From: Saccharopolyspora hordei
GTDB taxonomy: Bacteria > Actinomycetota > Actinomycetes > Mycobacteriales > Pseudonocardiaceae
DNA: 64,000 nt
NCBI RefSeq assembly: GCF_013410345.1
Contig: NZ_JACCFJ010000001.1
Coordinates: forward strand, 4,382,501 to 4,446,500
Direction of reading: 5' to 3'
Shown: piece by piece, positions 28,642-37,364 of the stretch
How the letters are laid out: every line of letters begins with the position of its first letter
Numbering within the stretch: the first letter of the stretch is position 1
The notes under the pieces: generated by a model
What the model was told of the DNA's origin: nothing
Seen by the model: only the letters and a program-made list of their open reading frames with translations
The model's database searches: none
Program-made: the position numbers and the translations under genes

Positions 28642-29952
28642 GTGTCAGCACCGGGTATCAACACCGCAGCGGTTCGCGCCCTGTACGACGAGCGCATCGA
28701 CTGGCGCTTCAAGGGCATGCCCGCGGACGCCTTCGGCTCCACCGCGGGGGAGTTCCTGGCCACCCGCCCGACGGTGTTCGGGAGCGGCTTCGTCGGCCCG
28801 CTGCTGACGCTGGACAACGCCGCGCTGGAGCACAACCTGCGGACGATGGCGGCGTGGTGCGCCGAACGCGGTGTGCAGCTCGCCCCGCACGGCAAGACGA
28901 CCATGGCTCCGCAGCTGTTCGCGAAGCAGCTCGCGCACGGCTCCTGGGGCATCACCGCCGCCAACACCAGCCAGCTGCGCGTGTACCGCGCCTTCGGCGT
29001 GCAGCGGGTCGTGTTCGCCAACGAGCTGGTGGACCGCAACGGCCTGGCCTGGCTGGCCGGCGAGCTCGACCGCGACCCCGAGTTCCAGTTCTGCTGCTAC
29101 GTCGACTCGCTGCGCGGGGTGCACCTGATGGCCGAGGCGCTGGCCGCGCACGGCGCCTCCCGCCCGGTCGACGTGCTGGTCGAGCTGGGCGCTCCCGGCG
29201 CCCGCACCGGTGCGCGCACGACCGCGGAGGCGCGGGAGATCGCCGACGCGGTGCTGGCGAACCCGGTGCTGCGGCTGGTCGGCGTGGCCGGGTACGAGGG
29301 CGAGGTCGCGCACGACGTCACCGACGAGTCCCTGTCCGCTGTGGACGACTACCTGCGCCGGGTCCGCGCGCTCGTGGCCGAACTGGCCGACGCGGGCCAC
29401 TTCAGCGGTCTTGACGAGGTCATCGTCACCGCGGGCGGCAGCGCCTACTTCGACCAGGTCGCCGAGGCGATCAGCGGCCCCTGGCCCGCCGGTCTGCCGG
29501 TGGTGCCGGTGCTGCGCAGCGGTGGGTACCTGCTGCACGACGACGGCTTCTACCGGGTCCGCTCCCCGTTCAGCCGGCCGCACCGGCTGGCCGGCGAGGA
29601 GCCGCCGTTCCAGCCCGCGATGCGGGTGTGGGCGCAGGTCGTGTCCCGTCCCGAACCCGGCCTGGCGCTGCTCACCATGGGCCGCCGCGACGTCTCCTTC
29701 GACCAGGGGCTGCCGGAACCGCAGGTGCACCGCGGCGCCGACGGCGCGGTCCGCGAGCTGCCGGAGGGCTCGTGCCGGGTGCGGGCGCTGGCCGACCAGC
29801 ACGCCTTCCTGGAGCTGACCGGCGCCGAACCGCAGGTCGGTGACTGGGTCGGGTTCGGGCTCTCGCACCCCTGCACGGTGTTCGACAAGTGGTCGCTGAT
29901 CCCGGTTGTGGACGGCGACGAGGTGGTCGACCTCATCCGCACGTTCTTCTGA
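28642..29952 (+). CDS. PLP-dependent D-amino-acid lyase (D-threonine aldolase / D-serine dehydratase-like)
   Basis: A 436-residue fold-type III PLP enzyme of the alanine-racemase-like D-threonine aldolase/DSD1 group. The Schiff-base lysine is Lys85 in LAPHGKTTMAPQL. The C-terminal beta domain ends with LSHPCTVFDKWSLIPVVD, whose His and Cys form the metal site in eukaryotic-type D-serine dehydratases. Likely cleaves or dehydrates D-amino acids such as D-serine or D-threonine. The second of two tandem GTG codons (28642) is chosen because it lies six bases after AGGAG. First gene of the operon with a deacylase and a permease, opposite RidA. Confidence 0.88.
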   Translation: MSAPGINTAAVRALYDERIDWRFKGMPADAFGSTAGEFLATRPTVFGSGFVGPLLTLDNAALEHNLRTMAAWCAERGVQLAPHGKTTMAPQLFAKQLAHGSWGITAANTSQLRVYRAFGVQRVVFANELVDRNGLAWLAGELDRDPEFQFCCYVDSLRGVHLMAEALAAHGASRPVDVLVELGAPGARTGARTTAEAREIADAVLANPVLRLVGVAGYEGEVAHDVTDESLSAVDDYLRRVRALVAELADAGHFSGLDEVIVTAGGSAYFDQVAEAISGPWPAGLPVVPVLRSGGYLLHDDGFYRVRSPFSRPHRLAGEEPPFQPAMRVWAQVVSRPEPGLALLTMGRRDVSFDQGLPEPQVHRGADGAVRELPEGSCRVRALADQHAFLELTGAEPQVGDWVGFGLSHPCTVFDKWSLIPVVDGDEVVDLIRTFF

Positions 29953-29971
29953 ACCGACCGGAGGTTCCGCG

Positions 29972-31558
29972 ATGGACGCAGTGGTCCGAGGGGCGCGGGT
30001 CGTCGACGGCGACGGTGGCCCGAGCTACCGCGCCGACGTCGGCATCGAAGGCGGCGTGATCACCGAGATCACCGCACCCGGCCGGTTGCGCGGCAGGCGC
30101 GACCTCGACGCCGACGGGCTGGTGCTCGCCCCGGGCTTCATCGACATGCACGCCCACTCGGACCTGCAGCTGCTGGCCAACCCCGACCACACCGCGAAGG
30201 TGTCGCAGGGCGTGACGCTGGAGGTCATCGGGCAGGACGGGCTGTCCTACGCCCCGGTCGACGACGAGACGCTGGCGACGCTGCGCACGCAGATCGCCGG
30301 GTGGAACGACGACCCGCCCGGCTTCGACTGGAACTGGCGCAGCGTCGCCGAGTACCTCGACCGGCTCGACGCCGGCATCGCCACCAACGCGGCGTACCTG
30401 GTGCCGCAGGGCACGCTCCGGCTGCTGTGCGTGGGCTACGACGACCGCGACGCCACCGACGCCGAGCTGGACCGGATGCGCGAGGTCCTGGCGCGCTCGC
30501 TGGACGAGGGCGCGTTCGGGATGTCCTCCGGCCTGACCTACACGCCCGGCATGTACGCCGACACCGACGAGCTCGTCGCGCTGTGCGAGGTGGTCGCGGA
30601 GCGCGGTGGCTACTACAGCCCGCACCACCGCAGCTACGGCGCGAGCGCGCTGGCCGCCTACGCGGAGATGATCGAGGTCAGCAGGCGCTCCGGGTGCCCG
30701 CTGCACCTGGCGCACGCCACGATGAACTTCAGCGTCAACCGCGGCAGGGCCGCCGACCTGCTGTCCATGGTGGACGCCGCGCTGGACGAGGGCTGCGACA
30801 TCACGCTGGACACCTACCCCTACCTACCGGGCAGCACCTCGCTGCACGCGTTGCTGCCCAGCTGGGCGATGGCCGGTGGCGTCGAGGCCACCCTGGCGCG
30901 GCTGCGCGACCCGCAGCAGCGCGAACGGATCCGCGTCGCGCTGGAGGAAGAGGGCTCGGACGGCTGCCACGGGGTGCCGGTCGAGTGGGACACCATCGAG
31001 ATCAACGGCGTCCGGCGCGAGGACAACGGCCACCTCGTCGGCCGCACCGTGGCCGAATCCGCCCGCGCCGCCGGGAAGGCGCCCGCCGAGCACTACTTCG
31101 ACGTCCTGGTGTCCGAGGAGCTCGGCAGCTCGTGCCTGATGCACGTCGGGCACGAGGAGAACGTGCGGGCCATCATGCGGCACCGGGTGCACACCGCGGG
31201 CAGCGACGGGCTGCTGGTCGGCGCGCGCCCGCACCCGCGCGCGTGGGGCACCTTCCCCCGCTACCTCGGCCACTACGTGCGCGAGCTCGGCGTGCTGGGG
31301 CTGGAGGAGTGCGTGCAGCACATGACGTCCCGGGCCGCCGACCGGCTCGGGTTGGCCGACCGCGGCCGGATCCGCCCCGGGTGCGCCGCGGACCTGGTGC
31401 TGTTCGACCCGGACACGGTCGCCGACACCGCCACCTTCGACGACCCCCGCCGGCAGGCCGTGGGCATCCCGCACGTGCTGGTCAACGGGGTGCCGGTGAT
31501 CGAGGACGGCCACCGCACCGACGCGCTGCCCGGCCGCGCCCTCCGCAAGCCGCGGTGA
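29972..31558 (+). CDS. N-acyl-D-amino-acid deacylase
   Basis: A 528-residue amidohydrolase-superfamily enzyme that releases free D-amino acids from N-acyl-D-amino acids. The metal-binding GFIDMHAHSD has His60 and His62. Family stretches follow: GMSSGLTYTPGMYADTDELVAL, YYSPHHRSYG, HLAHATMN, then late VGHEENVRAIMRHR, the SDGLLVGARPHPRAWGTFPR segment with the catalytic Asp, and RGRIRPGCAADLVLFDP at the end. ATG start with GGAGG nine bases upstream, 19 bases after the lyase gene. Confidence 0.94.
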   Translation: MDAVVRGARVVDGDGGPSYRADVGIEGGVITEITAPGRLRGRRDLDADGLVLAPGFIDMHAHSDLQLLANPDHTAKVSQGVTLEVIGQDGLSYAPVDDETLATLRTQIAGWNDDPPGFDWNWRSVAEYLDRLDAGIATNAAYLVPQGTLRLLCVGYDDRDATDAELDRMREVLARSLDEGAFGMSSGLTYTPGMYADTDELVALCEVVAERGGYYSPHHRSYGASALAAYAEMIEVSRRSGCPLHLAHATMNFSVNRGRAADLLSMVDAALDEGCDITLDTYPYLPGSTSLHALLPSWAMAGGVEATLARLRDPQQRERIRVALEEEGSDGCHGVPVEWDTIEINGVRREDNGHLVGRTVAESARAAGKAPAEHYFDVLVSEELGSSCLMHVGHEENVRAIMRHRVHTAGSDGLLVGARPHPRAWGTFPRYLGHYVRELGVLGLEECVQHMTSRAADRLGLADRGRIRPGCAADLVLFDPDTVADTATFDDPRRQAVGIPHVLVNGVPVIEDGHRTDALPGRALRKPR

Positions 31559-31606
31559 CGCGCACGGCCCACCGCCCGAGAACACCCCTCCCCCAGGAGT
31601 GTCACC

Positions 31607-33022
31607 GTGGACACCTTCCTCCAGTGGCTCCAGCACGACACCTCCGGCCTGCTCGTGCTGTGCGCAGCCGGGATCGCCGTGCTGCTGCTCATGATCATCC
31701 GGTTCCGGGTGGAGCCGTTCATCGCGCTCATCGTCACCGGCCTGCTCATCGCGCTGGCCGCCGGGCTGTCCGTCGAGGACATCGTCGGGACCGCGCAGTC
31801 CAGCAGCGATTCGCTGCTGGAGAGCGGGTTCGCCAGCATCCTCGGGCACATCACCGCGATCGTCGGCCTCGGCACGATCCTGGGGGCGGTGCTGGAGGCC
31901 TCCGGCGGCGCGCAGCTGCTCACGCGCACGCTGCTGGGCGCGTTCGGCGAACGGCGCGCGCCGCTGGCGATGGGCCTGTCCGGGCTGGTCTTCGGCATCC
32001 CGGTGTTCTTCGACATCGGCATCTTCGTGCTGGCGCCGCTGGTGTACGTGGTGGCGCGGCAGGGCGGCAAGTCGATCCTGCTGTACTGCCTGCCGCTGGT
32101 GGCCGGGCTGTCCATGACGCACGCGTTCCTGCCGCCGCACCCCGGTCCGGTGGTGGCGGCCGGACTGCTCGGCGTGGACCTCGGCTGGATCATCCTGATG
32201 GGCCTGGCCTGCGGGCTCCCGGCGTTCGTGGTGAGCGGTCTGCTCTTCCCGCTGTGGATCGGCAAGCGCATCGACCTGCCGGTGCCGGAGGACGTGCTCG
32301 CCGCCGCCGACGAGGTGGCGCGCCGGAACGAGGCCGAGCAGCGCCCCGAACCGGGGCTGGGTACCGTCGCGTTCATCATCGGCCTGCCGATGGTGCTGAT
32401 CCTCGGCGCCACCTTCGGCAGCATCACGCTGCCGGAGGGCAGCGCGGCGCTGTCGGTGCTGACCTTCCTCGGCAACCCGACGGTGGCGCTGACCATCGCG
32501 GTGCTGCTGGCGTTCTGGCTGCTGGGCACGCGACGCGGCATGACCGGCCGGGAGATCTCCGAGCTGACCGGGGGCTCGCTGCGCCCGCTGGGCATGATCC
32601 TGCTGGTGGTCGGCGCGGGCGGGTTCTTCGGCAAGGTGCTCGCCGAGACCGGCGTCGGCGAGGCCCTGGCCGGGTCGCTGCAGTCCACCGGACTGCCGCT
32701 GCTGGTGTCGGCGTACGTGATCAGCTCCGGGCTGCGCATCGCGCAGGGGTCGGCGACGGTGGCGATCGTGACCACCGGCGGCATCGTCGCGCCGCTGCTG
32801 CACGCCGGCGAGCTGTCGCAGGCGCAGCTGGCGCTGGTCGCGGTGGCGATCGCGGCGGGCTCGATCATCGCCTCGCACGTCAACGACGGCGGTTTCTGGA
32901 TCATCAGCCGCTACTTCGGCATCCCGGTCAGGGACATGCTGAAGTCGTGGACCGTGCTGGAGACCGTCCTGTCGCTGGTCGGGTTCAGCATGGCGGTCCT
33001 GCTGTCCGCGGTGCTCCCCTAG
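31607..33022 (+). CDS. GntP-family permease (gluconate / D-serine type)
   Basis: A 471-residue membrane protein with about 12 hydrophobic segments. The GntP family features are GLGTILGAVLEASGGAQLL, FGIPVFFDIGIFVLAPLVY, THAFLPPHPGPVVAAGLLG and SHVNDGGFWIISRYFG. The family includes gluconate/H+ symporters and the D-serine transporter DsdX. Given its place behind a D-amino-acid lyase and deacylase, uptake of D-amino acids or acyl derivatives is the likelier role. GTG start with CAGGAG about eight bases upstream. Confidence 0.92.
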   Translation: MDTFLQWLQHDTSGLLVLCAAGIAVLLLMIIRFRVEPFIALIVTGLLIALAAGLSVEDIVGTAQSSSDSLLESGFASILGHITAIVGLGTILGAVLEASGGAQLLTRTLLGAFGERRAPLAMGLSGLVFGIPVFFDIGIFVLAPLVYVVARQGGKSILLYCLPLVAGLSMTHAFLPPHPGPVVAAGLLGVDLGWIILMGLACGLPAFVVSGLLFPLWIGKRIDLPVPEDVLAAADEVARRNEAEQRPEPGLGTVAFIIGLPMVLILGATFGSITLPEGSAALSVLTFLGNPTVALTIAVLLAFWLLGTRRGMTGREISELTGGSLRPLGMILLVVGAGGFFGKVLAETGVGEALAGSLQSTGLPLLVSAYVISSGLRIAQGSATVAIVTTGGIVAPLLHAGELSQAQLALVAVAIAAGSIIASHVNDGGFWIISRYFGIPVRDMLKSWTVLETVLSLVGFSMAVLLSAVLP

Positions 33023-33124
33023 GACGCCCCCCCGCAACGAGCGGAGCGCGTGCGGGCGCCGCGAACGGTGATACCCGTTCTTCCCGGTGTGGGCGCGGGT
33101 TCCGCGGCGTCAGCATGGGAACAT

Positions 33125-33140
33125 CGTGGTCTAGTCCACT
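33125..33140. promoter_or_regulatory. DasR-like dre operator upstream of lactonase gene
   Basis: CGTGGTCTAGTCCACT matches the 16-bp dre palindrome AGTGGTCTAGACCACT, bound by the GntR/HutC regulator DasR, at 14 of 16 positions. It lies 54 bases before the lactonase start codon, in the promoter region. Confidence 0.7.
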
Positions 33141-33193
33141 GGGCCCGGATGCGGCAGACTGTCCACGATCGTCCACCGAGCAGGGAGAACATC

Positions 33194-34351
33194 GTGCGGG
33201 ACAACGCAATGCCGCGTCGCCGGTTCCTCACCGCCGCCGGCGCGATGGGCCTCGCCGGAGCGGCCGGGGTGCTCGCCGGCACCAGCACCGCAGGCGCGAC
33301 GACCTCGTCCGCGCCCCGGCCCGCCCCGGCACCGCACCGCGCAGCCGGGCTGGTGGCGCTGATCGGCAGCTACACCTCGGCGAGCCCGGCCGGTCGGGGC
33401 CTGGAGGTGGCCGTCCGCACCGAGACGGGCGCGCTCGAACCGTCCGGCGTCGTGGAGGGCGTGCCCGACGCCTCGTTCGTCGCCTGGTCCCCGGACCACC
33501 GCCACCTCTACGTCACCAACGAGACGGCGGAGGGCAGCATCACCGCCGTGGACCTGTCCGGGGACGGCCCGGTGGTGCTGGGCAGCCGGCCGAGCGGCGG
33601 TGCGGGCCCGACGCACGTCAGCGTGCACCCCGACGGCGAGTACCTCCTCACCGCCAACTACACCGACGGCACGGTCGCGGTGCACCGCCGCAACCCCGAC
33701 GGCACCATCGGCGAGAACACCGCCGTGGTGCAGCACCCCGGCGCCGAGCCGCACGCGCACCAGGTCCTGGTCGACCCGAGCGGGCTGTGGGTCGTGGCGG
33801 TGGACCTCGGCGCCGACGCGGTGTTCGTCCACGCCCTCGACACCACCGCCGGCACGCTCACCCAGCACCAGCACCTGGAGCTGCCCGCCGGCACCGGACC
33901 GCGCCACCTGGCCTTCCACGGCGACCGGGCCTACCTGCTGGCCGAGCTGAAGTCCGAGATCACCGTGCTGGCCTGGGACCCCGACACCGGGCAGTTCACG
34001 CCCGGCCAGGTCATCGGCACCCGCGAACCCGGCGCCGACGGCGAGAACTTCCCGGCGGAGGTCGCGGTCAGCCGCGACGCCCAGTACGTCTACGCCTCCA
34101 ACCGCGGCGACAACACCATCGCCACCTTCGCGGTCACCGACGACGGCCTGGAGTTCCGGGGCACCACGCCGACCGGCGGCGACTGGCCGCGCCACTTCGC
34201 CCTCGACCCGGAGGAGACGTCGGTCTACGTCGCCAACCAGCGTTCCGGGGCGATCACCCGGCTGGCCCGCGACCCGGGCTCCGGCGCGCTCTCCCCCACC
34301 GAGGACGTCTACGAGTGCCCGTCGGTCGCCGTCATCACCTTCCACGGCTGA
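33194..34351 (+). CDS. Tat-exported lactonase-family beta-propeller protein
   Basis: A 385-residue protein of the 6-phosphogluconolactonase-like seven-bladed beta-propeller family (Lactonase/YbhE type). Repeating blade motifs are seen, e.g. HLYVTNETAEGSITAVDL, HVSVHPDGEYLLTANYTDGT and YVYASNRGDNTIATFAV. The N-terminus carries a twin-arginine signal, PRRRFLTAAGAMGLAGAAGV, so the enzyme acts outside the cell; its substrate is therefore unlikely to be cytoplasmic 6-phosphogluconolactone. GTG at 33194 is chosen for the GGGAG six bases upstream; ATG 33209 is alternative. Convergent with the GH5 gene, overlapping 17 bases. Confidence 0.88.
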   Translation: MRDNAMPRRRFLTAAGAMGLAGAAGVLAGTSTAGATTSSAPRPAPAPHRAAGLVALIGSYTSASPAGRGLEVAVRTETGALEPSGVVEGVPDASFVAWSPDHRHLYVTNETAEGSITAVDLSGDGPVVLGSRPSGGAGPTHVSVHPDGEYLLTANYTDGTVAVHRRNPDGTIGENTAVVQHPGAEPHAHQVLVDPSGLWVVAVDLGADAVFVHALDTTAGTLTQHQHLELPAGTGPRHLAFHGDRAYLLAELKSEITVLAWDPDTGQFTPGQVIGTREPGADGENFPAEVAVSRDAQYVYASNRGDNTIATFAVTDDGLEFRGTTPTGGDWPRHFALDPEETSVYVANQRSGAITRLARDPGSGALSPTEDVYECPSVAVITFHG

Positions 34352-35750
34352 TCGGCGGCGCCGATCCGGCTGGCGGCTGCTCGACCGGTGGCCGGACGCC
34401 CCGGACCGCGAGGCCCGGGTGCACCGGCTGCTCCCCGCGGACCTCGTGGGGTGAGCCGTCGACCAGGCGGTGCCAGGCGTCGGCGCGCCAGTCGTCGCCG
34501 TCGTCGAGGAACATGCGGTTGCCTGCGCTGTCCCAGTGGACCAGTGCCCAGCCGTTGCCCTCGCGGTCCTCGTGCCAGCCGACCAGGGGCCAGTAGGCGA
34601 AGTCGGTGTCGTGGGCGACGAGGAAGTCCACGAAGTTCTCGAACCACGCCCGGGCCCCCGGGTCCTGCTCGTCGCGCCCGCCCACGCCGAACTCGCTGAT
34701 CCACAGCGGTGCGGTGCAGGGCCGGCCGTCCTCGGTCACGAAGAACGCCTGGCGCTGCAGCACCTCGTACAGCTCCTCGCGGGACAGGTCCTGGTAGCGC
34801 GGGTCGCTGGTCTCCCCCACGCCGGTGGCGCCGGAGTGGTTCGGGCCGGTGTAGCCGTAGAAGTGCGCGGAGTACACCAGCTTCCCGGGCTCCGCCAGCG
34901 TGTGCGACAGCGTGCGGACCGGTTCCAGCGTCGGGCGGCCGTGCGGGAGCCCGTCGACCGGGAGCCCGACCCAGTTGATCCCCTCGATGATGATGAGCAG
35001 GTTCGGGTTGGCCTCGGTGAGGATCCGGTCCCCCGCGCGCTGCGAGGCGGCGAACCAGTCGTGCTCGTCCCCGAGCCCCCAGTTGGGGTCGTCGAAGAGG
35101 TCGCGGCGCACCTCGTTGTAGAGGTCGGCGCCGACCACGCGCGGGTTGTCGCGGTAGCGGCGCGCCATGAACAGCCAGTCCTGCTCCCACTGCTCGTCGC
35201 TCTGGCTGCTGTTCCACCGCTCGTTGCCGTCGATCCCGCAGCACCACCGGCTGGTGCCGGTGTGGTTGTTCAGGATGACGGCGAAACCCCGCTCGGTGAG
35301 CGCGGACACCGCGGCGTCGTAGACCTGCAGGCGGGTCATGCCGCGCAGCTGCGGGTTCGCCGCCACCGCCTCGTCCGGCACGACCGCCTCGTCGTGGATC
35401 ATGTCGTTGGCGAAGGGCAGCCGGACGCTGTTGAGCCCGAGTTCGGCGAAGCTGTCCAGGATCTCGTCCATCGGCGCCCGGTCCAGGCCCAGCGGGATGC
35501 CGTGGCTGTTCTCGCCCGCGTGGTGGTTGGCGGGGTCGTCGACGTCGCCGCTGCCGAGGTAGGTCCCGCTGGCGCCGTGCCAGTTTCCGGCCTTGAGCTT
35601 GAAGCGGTCGCCGTCGGCGTCGACGATGTAGCGCCCTTCGGTGTGCAGCGGACCGGTCCACGTCGCGGCGAGGTCGGGTTCCGCCGGGGCGGGCGGGACC
35701 GGGTGGAGCAGCGTCGCGGTGAGGACCGTGCTGAGCACCCCGGCGATCAT
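34335..35750 (-). CDS. Secreted glycoside hydrolase family 5 protein (cellulase-like)
   Basis: A 471-residue endoglycosidase. A Sec-type signal (MIAGVLSTVLTATLLHPVPPAPAEP) is followed by a clan-A (beta/alpha)8 barrel. The conserved acid/base lies in ADLYNEVR (Asn212-Glu213), the His in SAHFYGYTGP and the nucleophile in LWISEFG (Glu353). The insert VILNNHTGTSRWCCGIDGNERWN resembles GH5 subfamilies acting on beta-glucans. The C-terminal 40 residues are Pro-rich without a recognised binding module. The ATG at 35750 has GGGAGC six bases upstream. Confidence 0.9.
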   Translation of the reverse strand: MIAGVLSTVLTATLLHPVPPAPAEPDLAATWTGPLHTEGRYIVDADGDRFKLKAGNWHGASGTYLGSGDVDDPANHHAGENSHGIPLGLDRAPMDEILDSFAELGLNSVRLPFANDMIHDEAVVPDEAVAANPQLRGMTRLQVYDAAVSALTERGFAVILNNHTGTSRWCCGIDGNERWNSSQSDEQWEQDWLFMARRYRDNPRVVGADLYNEVRRDLFDDPNWGLGDEHDWFAASQRAGDRILTEANPNLLIIIEGINWVGLPVDGLPHGRPTLEPVRTLSHTLAEPGKLVYSAHFYGYTGPNHSGATGVGETSDPRYQDLSREELYEVLQRQAFFVTEDGRPCTAPLWISEFGVGGRDEQDPGARAWFENFVDFLVAHDTDFAYWPLVGWHEDREGNGWALVHWDSAGNRMFLDDGDDWRADAWHRLVDGSPHEVRGEQPVHPGLAVRGVRPPVEQPPAGSAPPISRGR

Positions 35751-35887
35751 GCGCGCTCCCTGTTCCGTCGGCAGCGGGAGTTCCCATCCTCGCAGCGGAC
35801 GGCGGCCCGGAAAGAACTGTGAATTCACCACTTTTGCCGCTGTTCACCACGGATCCCCGCTGGTCGCAAGCAGTCCCGACGAAGAAG

Positions 35888-35903
35888 ATTGGTTCAGACC
35901 TTG
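35888..35903. promoter_or_regulatory. Weaker dre-like site before the sugar ABC operon
   Basis: The core TGGTTCAGACCT (35890-35901) matches 9 of the 12 central dre bases, with GGT/ACC half sites. It lies between the divergent GH5 and binding-protein genes. A 10-bp palindrome GTGAATTCAC is 60 bases away (35819-35828) on the GH5 side. Confidence 0.45.
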
Positions 35904-35954
35904 CCTTTCGGAGTAGCGGTCCATAGCATCCGATTGCTCACTGCGGAACCAGAA

Positions 35955-35969
35955 TTGCAGACACTGCAA
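35955..35969. promoter_or_regulatory. LacI-type inverted repeat at start of ABC operon
   Basis: TTGCAG-ACA-CTGCAA, perfect 6-bp arms, ending 11 bases before the binding-protein ATG and just before its GGAGA ribosome site. A roadblock or repressor operator is plausible. Confidence 0.5.
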
Positions 35970-35980
35970 CGGAGACTGCC

Positions 35981-37267
35981 ATGCGCGCCTGGAAAGCCCT
36001 CACCATCACCGCCCTCGGCGCGTTGCTCACGGCGTGCGGCCCTCCGCAGGTTCACCAGGACGCACCCACCGCCGACGAACGCGCCGGCACCCTGCGGGTC
36101 TGGCTGTTCGACGAGGCGAGCCGCGGCCCCAAGCAGGCCGTCGTGGACGAGGCGGTGGCCCGGTTCGAGGCCGAGCACCAGGGCGTCGAGGTCGACGTGC
36201 AGTACATCCCCGTGGACACCCGCGCGGAACGGTTCACCGGCGCGTTCAACGACCCGGCCAGCGCTCCGGACGTCGCCGAGTACGGCAACACCGACCTGGC
36301 CGGCTACGTCGCCGCGGGCGGCCTGGCCGACCTGACCGACGAGCTCGCCCGGTGGCCGGAAGCCGCCGACCTGGACCCGGCGGTGCTGGAGACCGCGAAG
36401 GTCGACGGGAGGGTCTACGGCGTGCCCTGGTACACCGGGGTCCGCGCGCTGTACTACCGCACCGACGTCTTCGCCGAGCTCGGCCTGCAGCCGCCGCGCA
36501 CCACCGCCGAACTCGTCGACACCGCGCAGCGGATCCGCCAGGCGCGCCCCGACCTCTACGGCATCTCCGTCGGCGGCAAGTACCACTACGCGCTGATGCC
36601 GTTCATCTGGGCCGCCGGCGGCGACCTGGCGCGCCAGGAGGGCGACCACTGGGTCTCCACTGTGGACGAACCGGCGGCCCGGCAGGGCGTGGCCACCTAC
36701 GCGTCGCTGATCAGCGGCGGCGCGTGCCCGCCGGAGCAGTGCGCGGACATGACCGGCAGCCAGGCCGTGCAGGCGTTCGCCTCCGGCAAGGCCGCGATGA
36801 CCATCGGCGGCGACTTCAACCGCGCCGCCGTGGACGCCGGCGCGGCCGGTGGGAAGTACGCCGTGGTCCCGCTGCCCGGTACCACGCCCGGGTCGATCGC
36901 CCCGGCCTTCGCCGGCGGCAACATGCTCGGCGTGCTGGAGTCCTCCCAGCGCGCCACGCTGGCGCAGGAGTTCGTGCAGCTGCTGGCGGGCAAGGAGTAC
37001 CAGCGCACGATGTACGAGGCGATGGGCAACCTGCCGGTGTTCACCGACGTGCAGCGGCAGCTCGTCGGTGCCGATCCCGCGGTGGCGCCGTTCGTGCAGA
37101 CCCTGCAGGCCGGCACCCGGTTCGTGCCCACCACGGCGGGCTGGTCCGAGATCGACGCGCGAGGCGTGCTGCCCACGATGGTGCAGCAGGTCGTCCGCGG
37201 CACCACCGTGGAGCGGGCCACGTCCGCGGCGGCCGCGCGGATGGACGACGTGTTCGGGGACCGCTGA
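35981..37267 (+). CDS. Sugar ABC transporter substrate-binding lipoprotein
   Basis: A 428-residue extracytoplasmic binding protein of the maltose/multiple-sugar cluster. The signal ends in a lipobox, ALLTACG, with Cys19 to be lipidated. GTLRVWLFDEASRGPKQAVVDE, DVAEYGNTDLAGYVAAGGLADLT, VYGVPWYTGVRALYYRTD and KAAMTIGGDF are typical. The operon ends in a GH20 hexosaminidase, so N-acetylglucosamine oligosaccharides are the likely ligands. ATG start with GGAGA ten bases upstream. Confidence 0.92.
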   Translation: MRAWKALTITALGALLTACGPPQVHQDAPTADERAGTLRVWLFDEASRGPKQAVVDEAVARFEAEHQGVEVDVQYIPVDTRAERFTGAFNDPASAPDVAEYGNTDLAGYVAAGGLADLTDELARWPEAADLDPAVLETAKVDGRVYGVPWYTGVRALYYRTDVFAELGLQPPRTTAELVDTAQRIRQARPDLYGISVGGKYHYALMPFIWAAGGDLARQEGDHWVSTVDEPAARQGVATYASLISGGACPPEQCADMTGSQAVQAFASGKAAMTIGGDFNRAAVDAGAAGGKYAVVPLPGTTPGSIAPAFAGGNMLGVLESSQRATLAQEFVQLLAGKEYQRTMYEAMGNLPVFTDVQRQLVGADPAVAPFVQTLQAGTRFVPTTAGWSEIDARGVLPTMVQQVVRGTTVERATSAAAARMDDVFGDR

Positions 37268-37268
37268 G

Positions 37269-37364
37269 ATGCGGGTTCTCACCGACCACGCGGCCCCGGT
37301 GGGGACCGCAGGCGTGATGCCCGCTGGAGTCGCGCACCGACCGGCGGACCGGGGTCGGGTGTGA
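37269..37364 (+). other. 31-codon ORF preceding the permease (leader peptide or shifted N-terminus)
   Basis: ATG at 37269, directly after the binding-protein stop, opens 31 codons ending in a TGA that overlaps the permease ATG (TGATG, 37362-37366). The peptide is basic and flexible (..AHRPADRGRV), like the cytoplasmic N-terminus that usually precedes the first membrane segment of such permeases. Either a coupled leader ORF or the true N-terminus displaced by a one-base shift. Confidence 0.4.

Noticed and set aside
30301-34596. A 1431-codon plus-strand frame across the deacylase, permease and lactonase genes
   Set aside because: Shadow frame: Arg/Pro/Gly-rich translation, while three well-supported genes lie in other frames of the same DNA.
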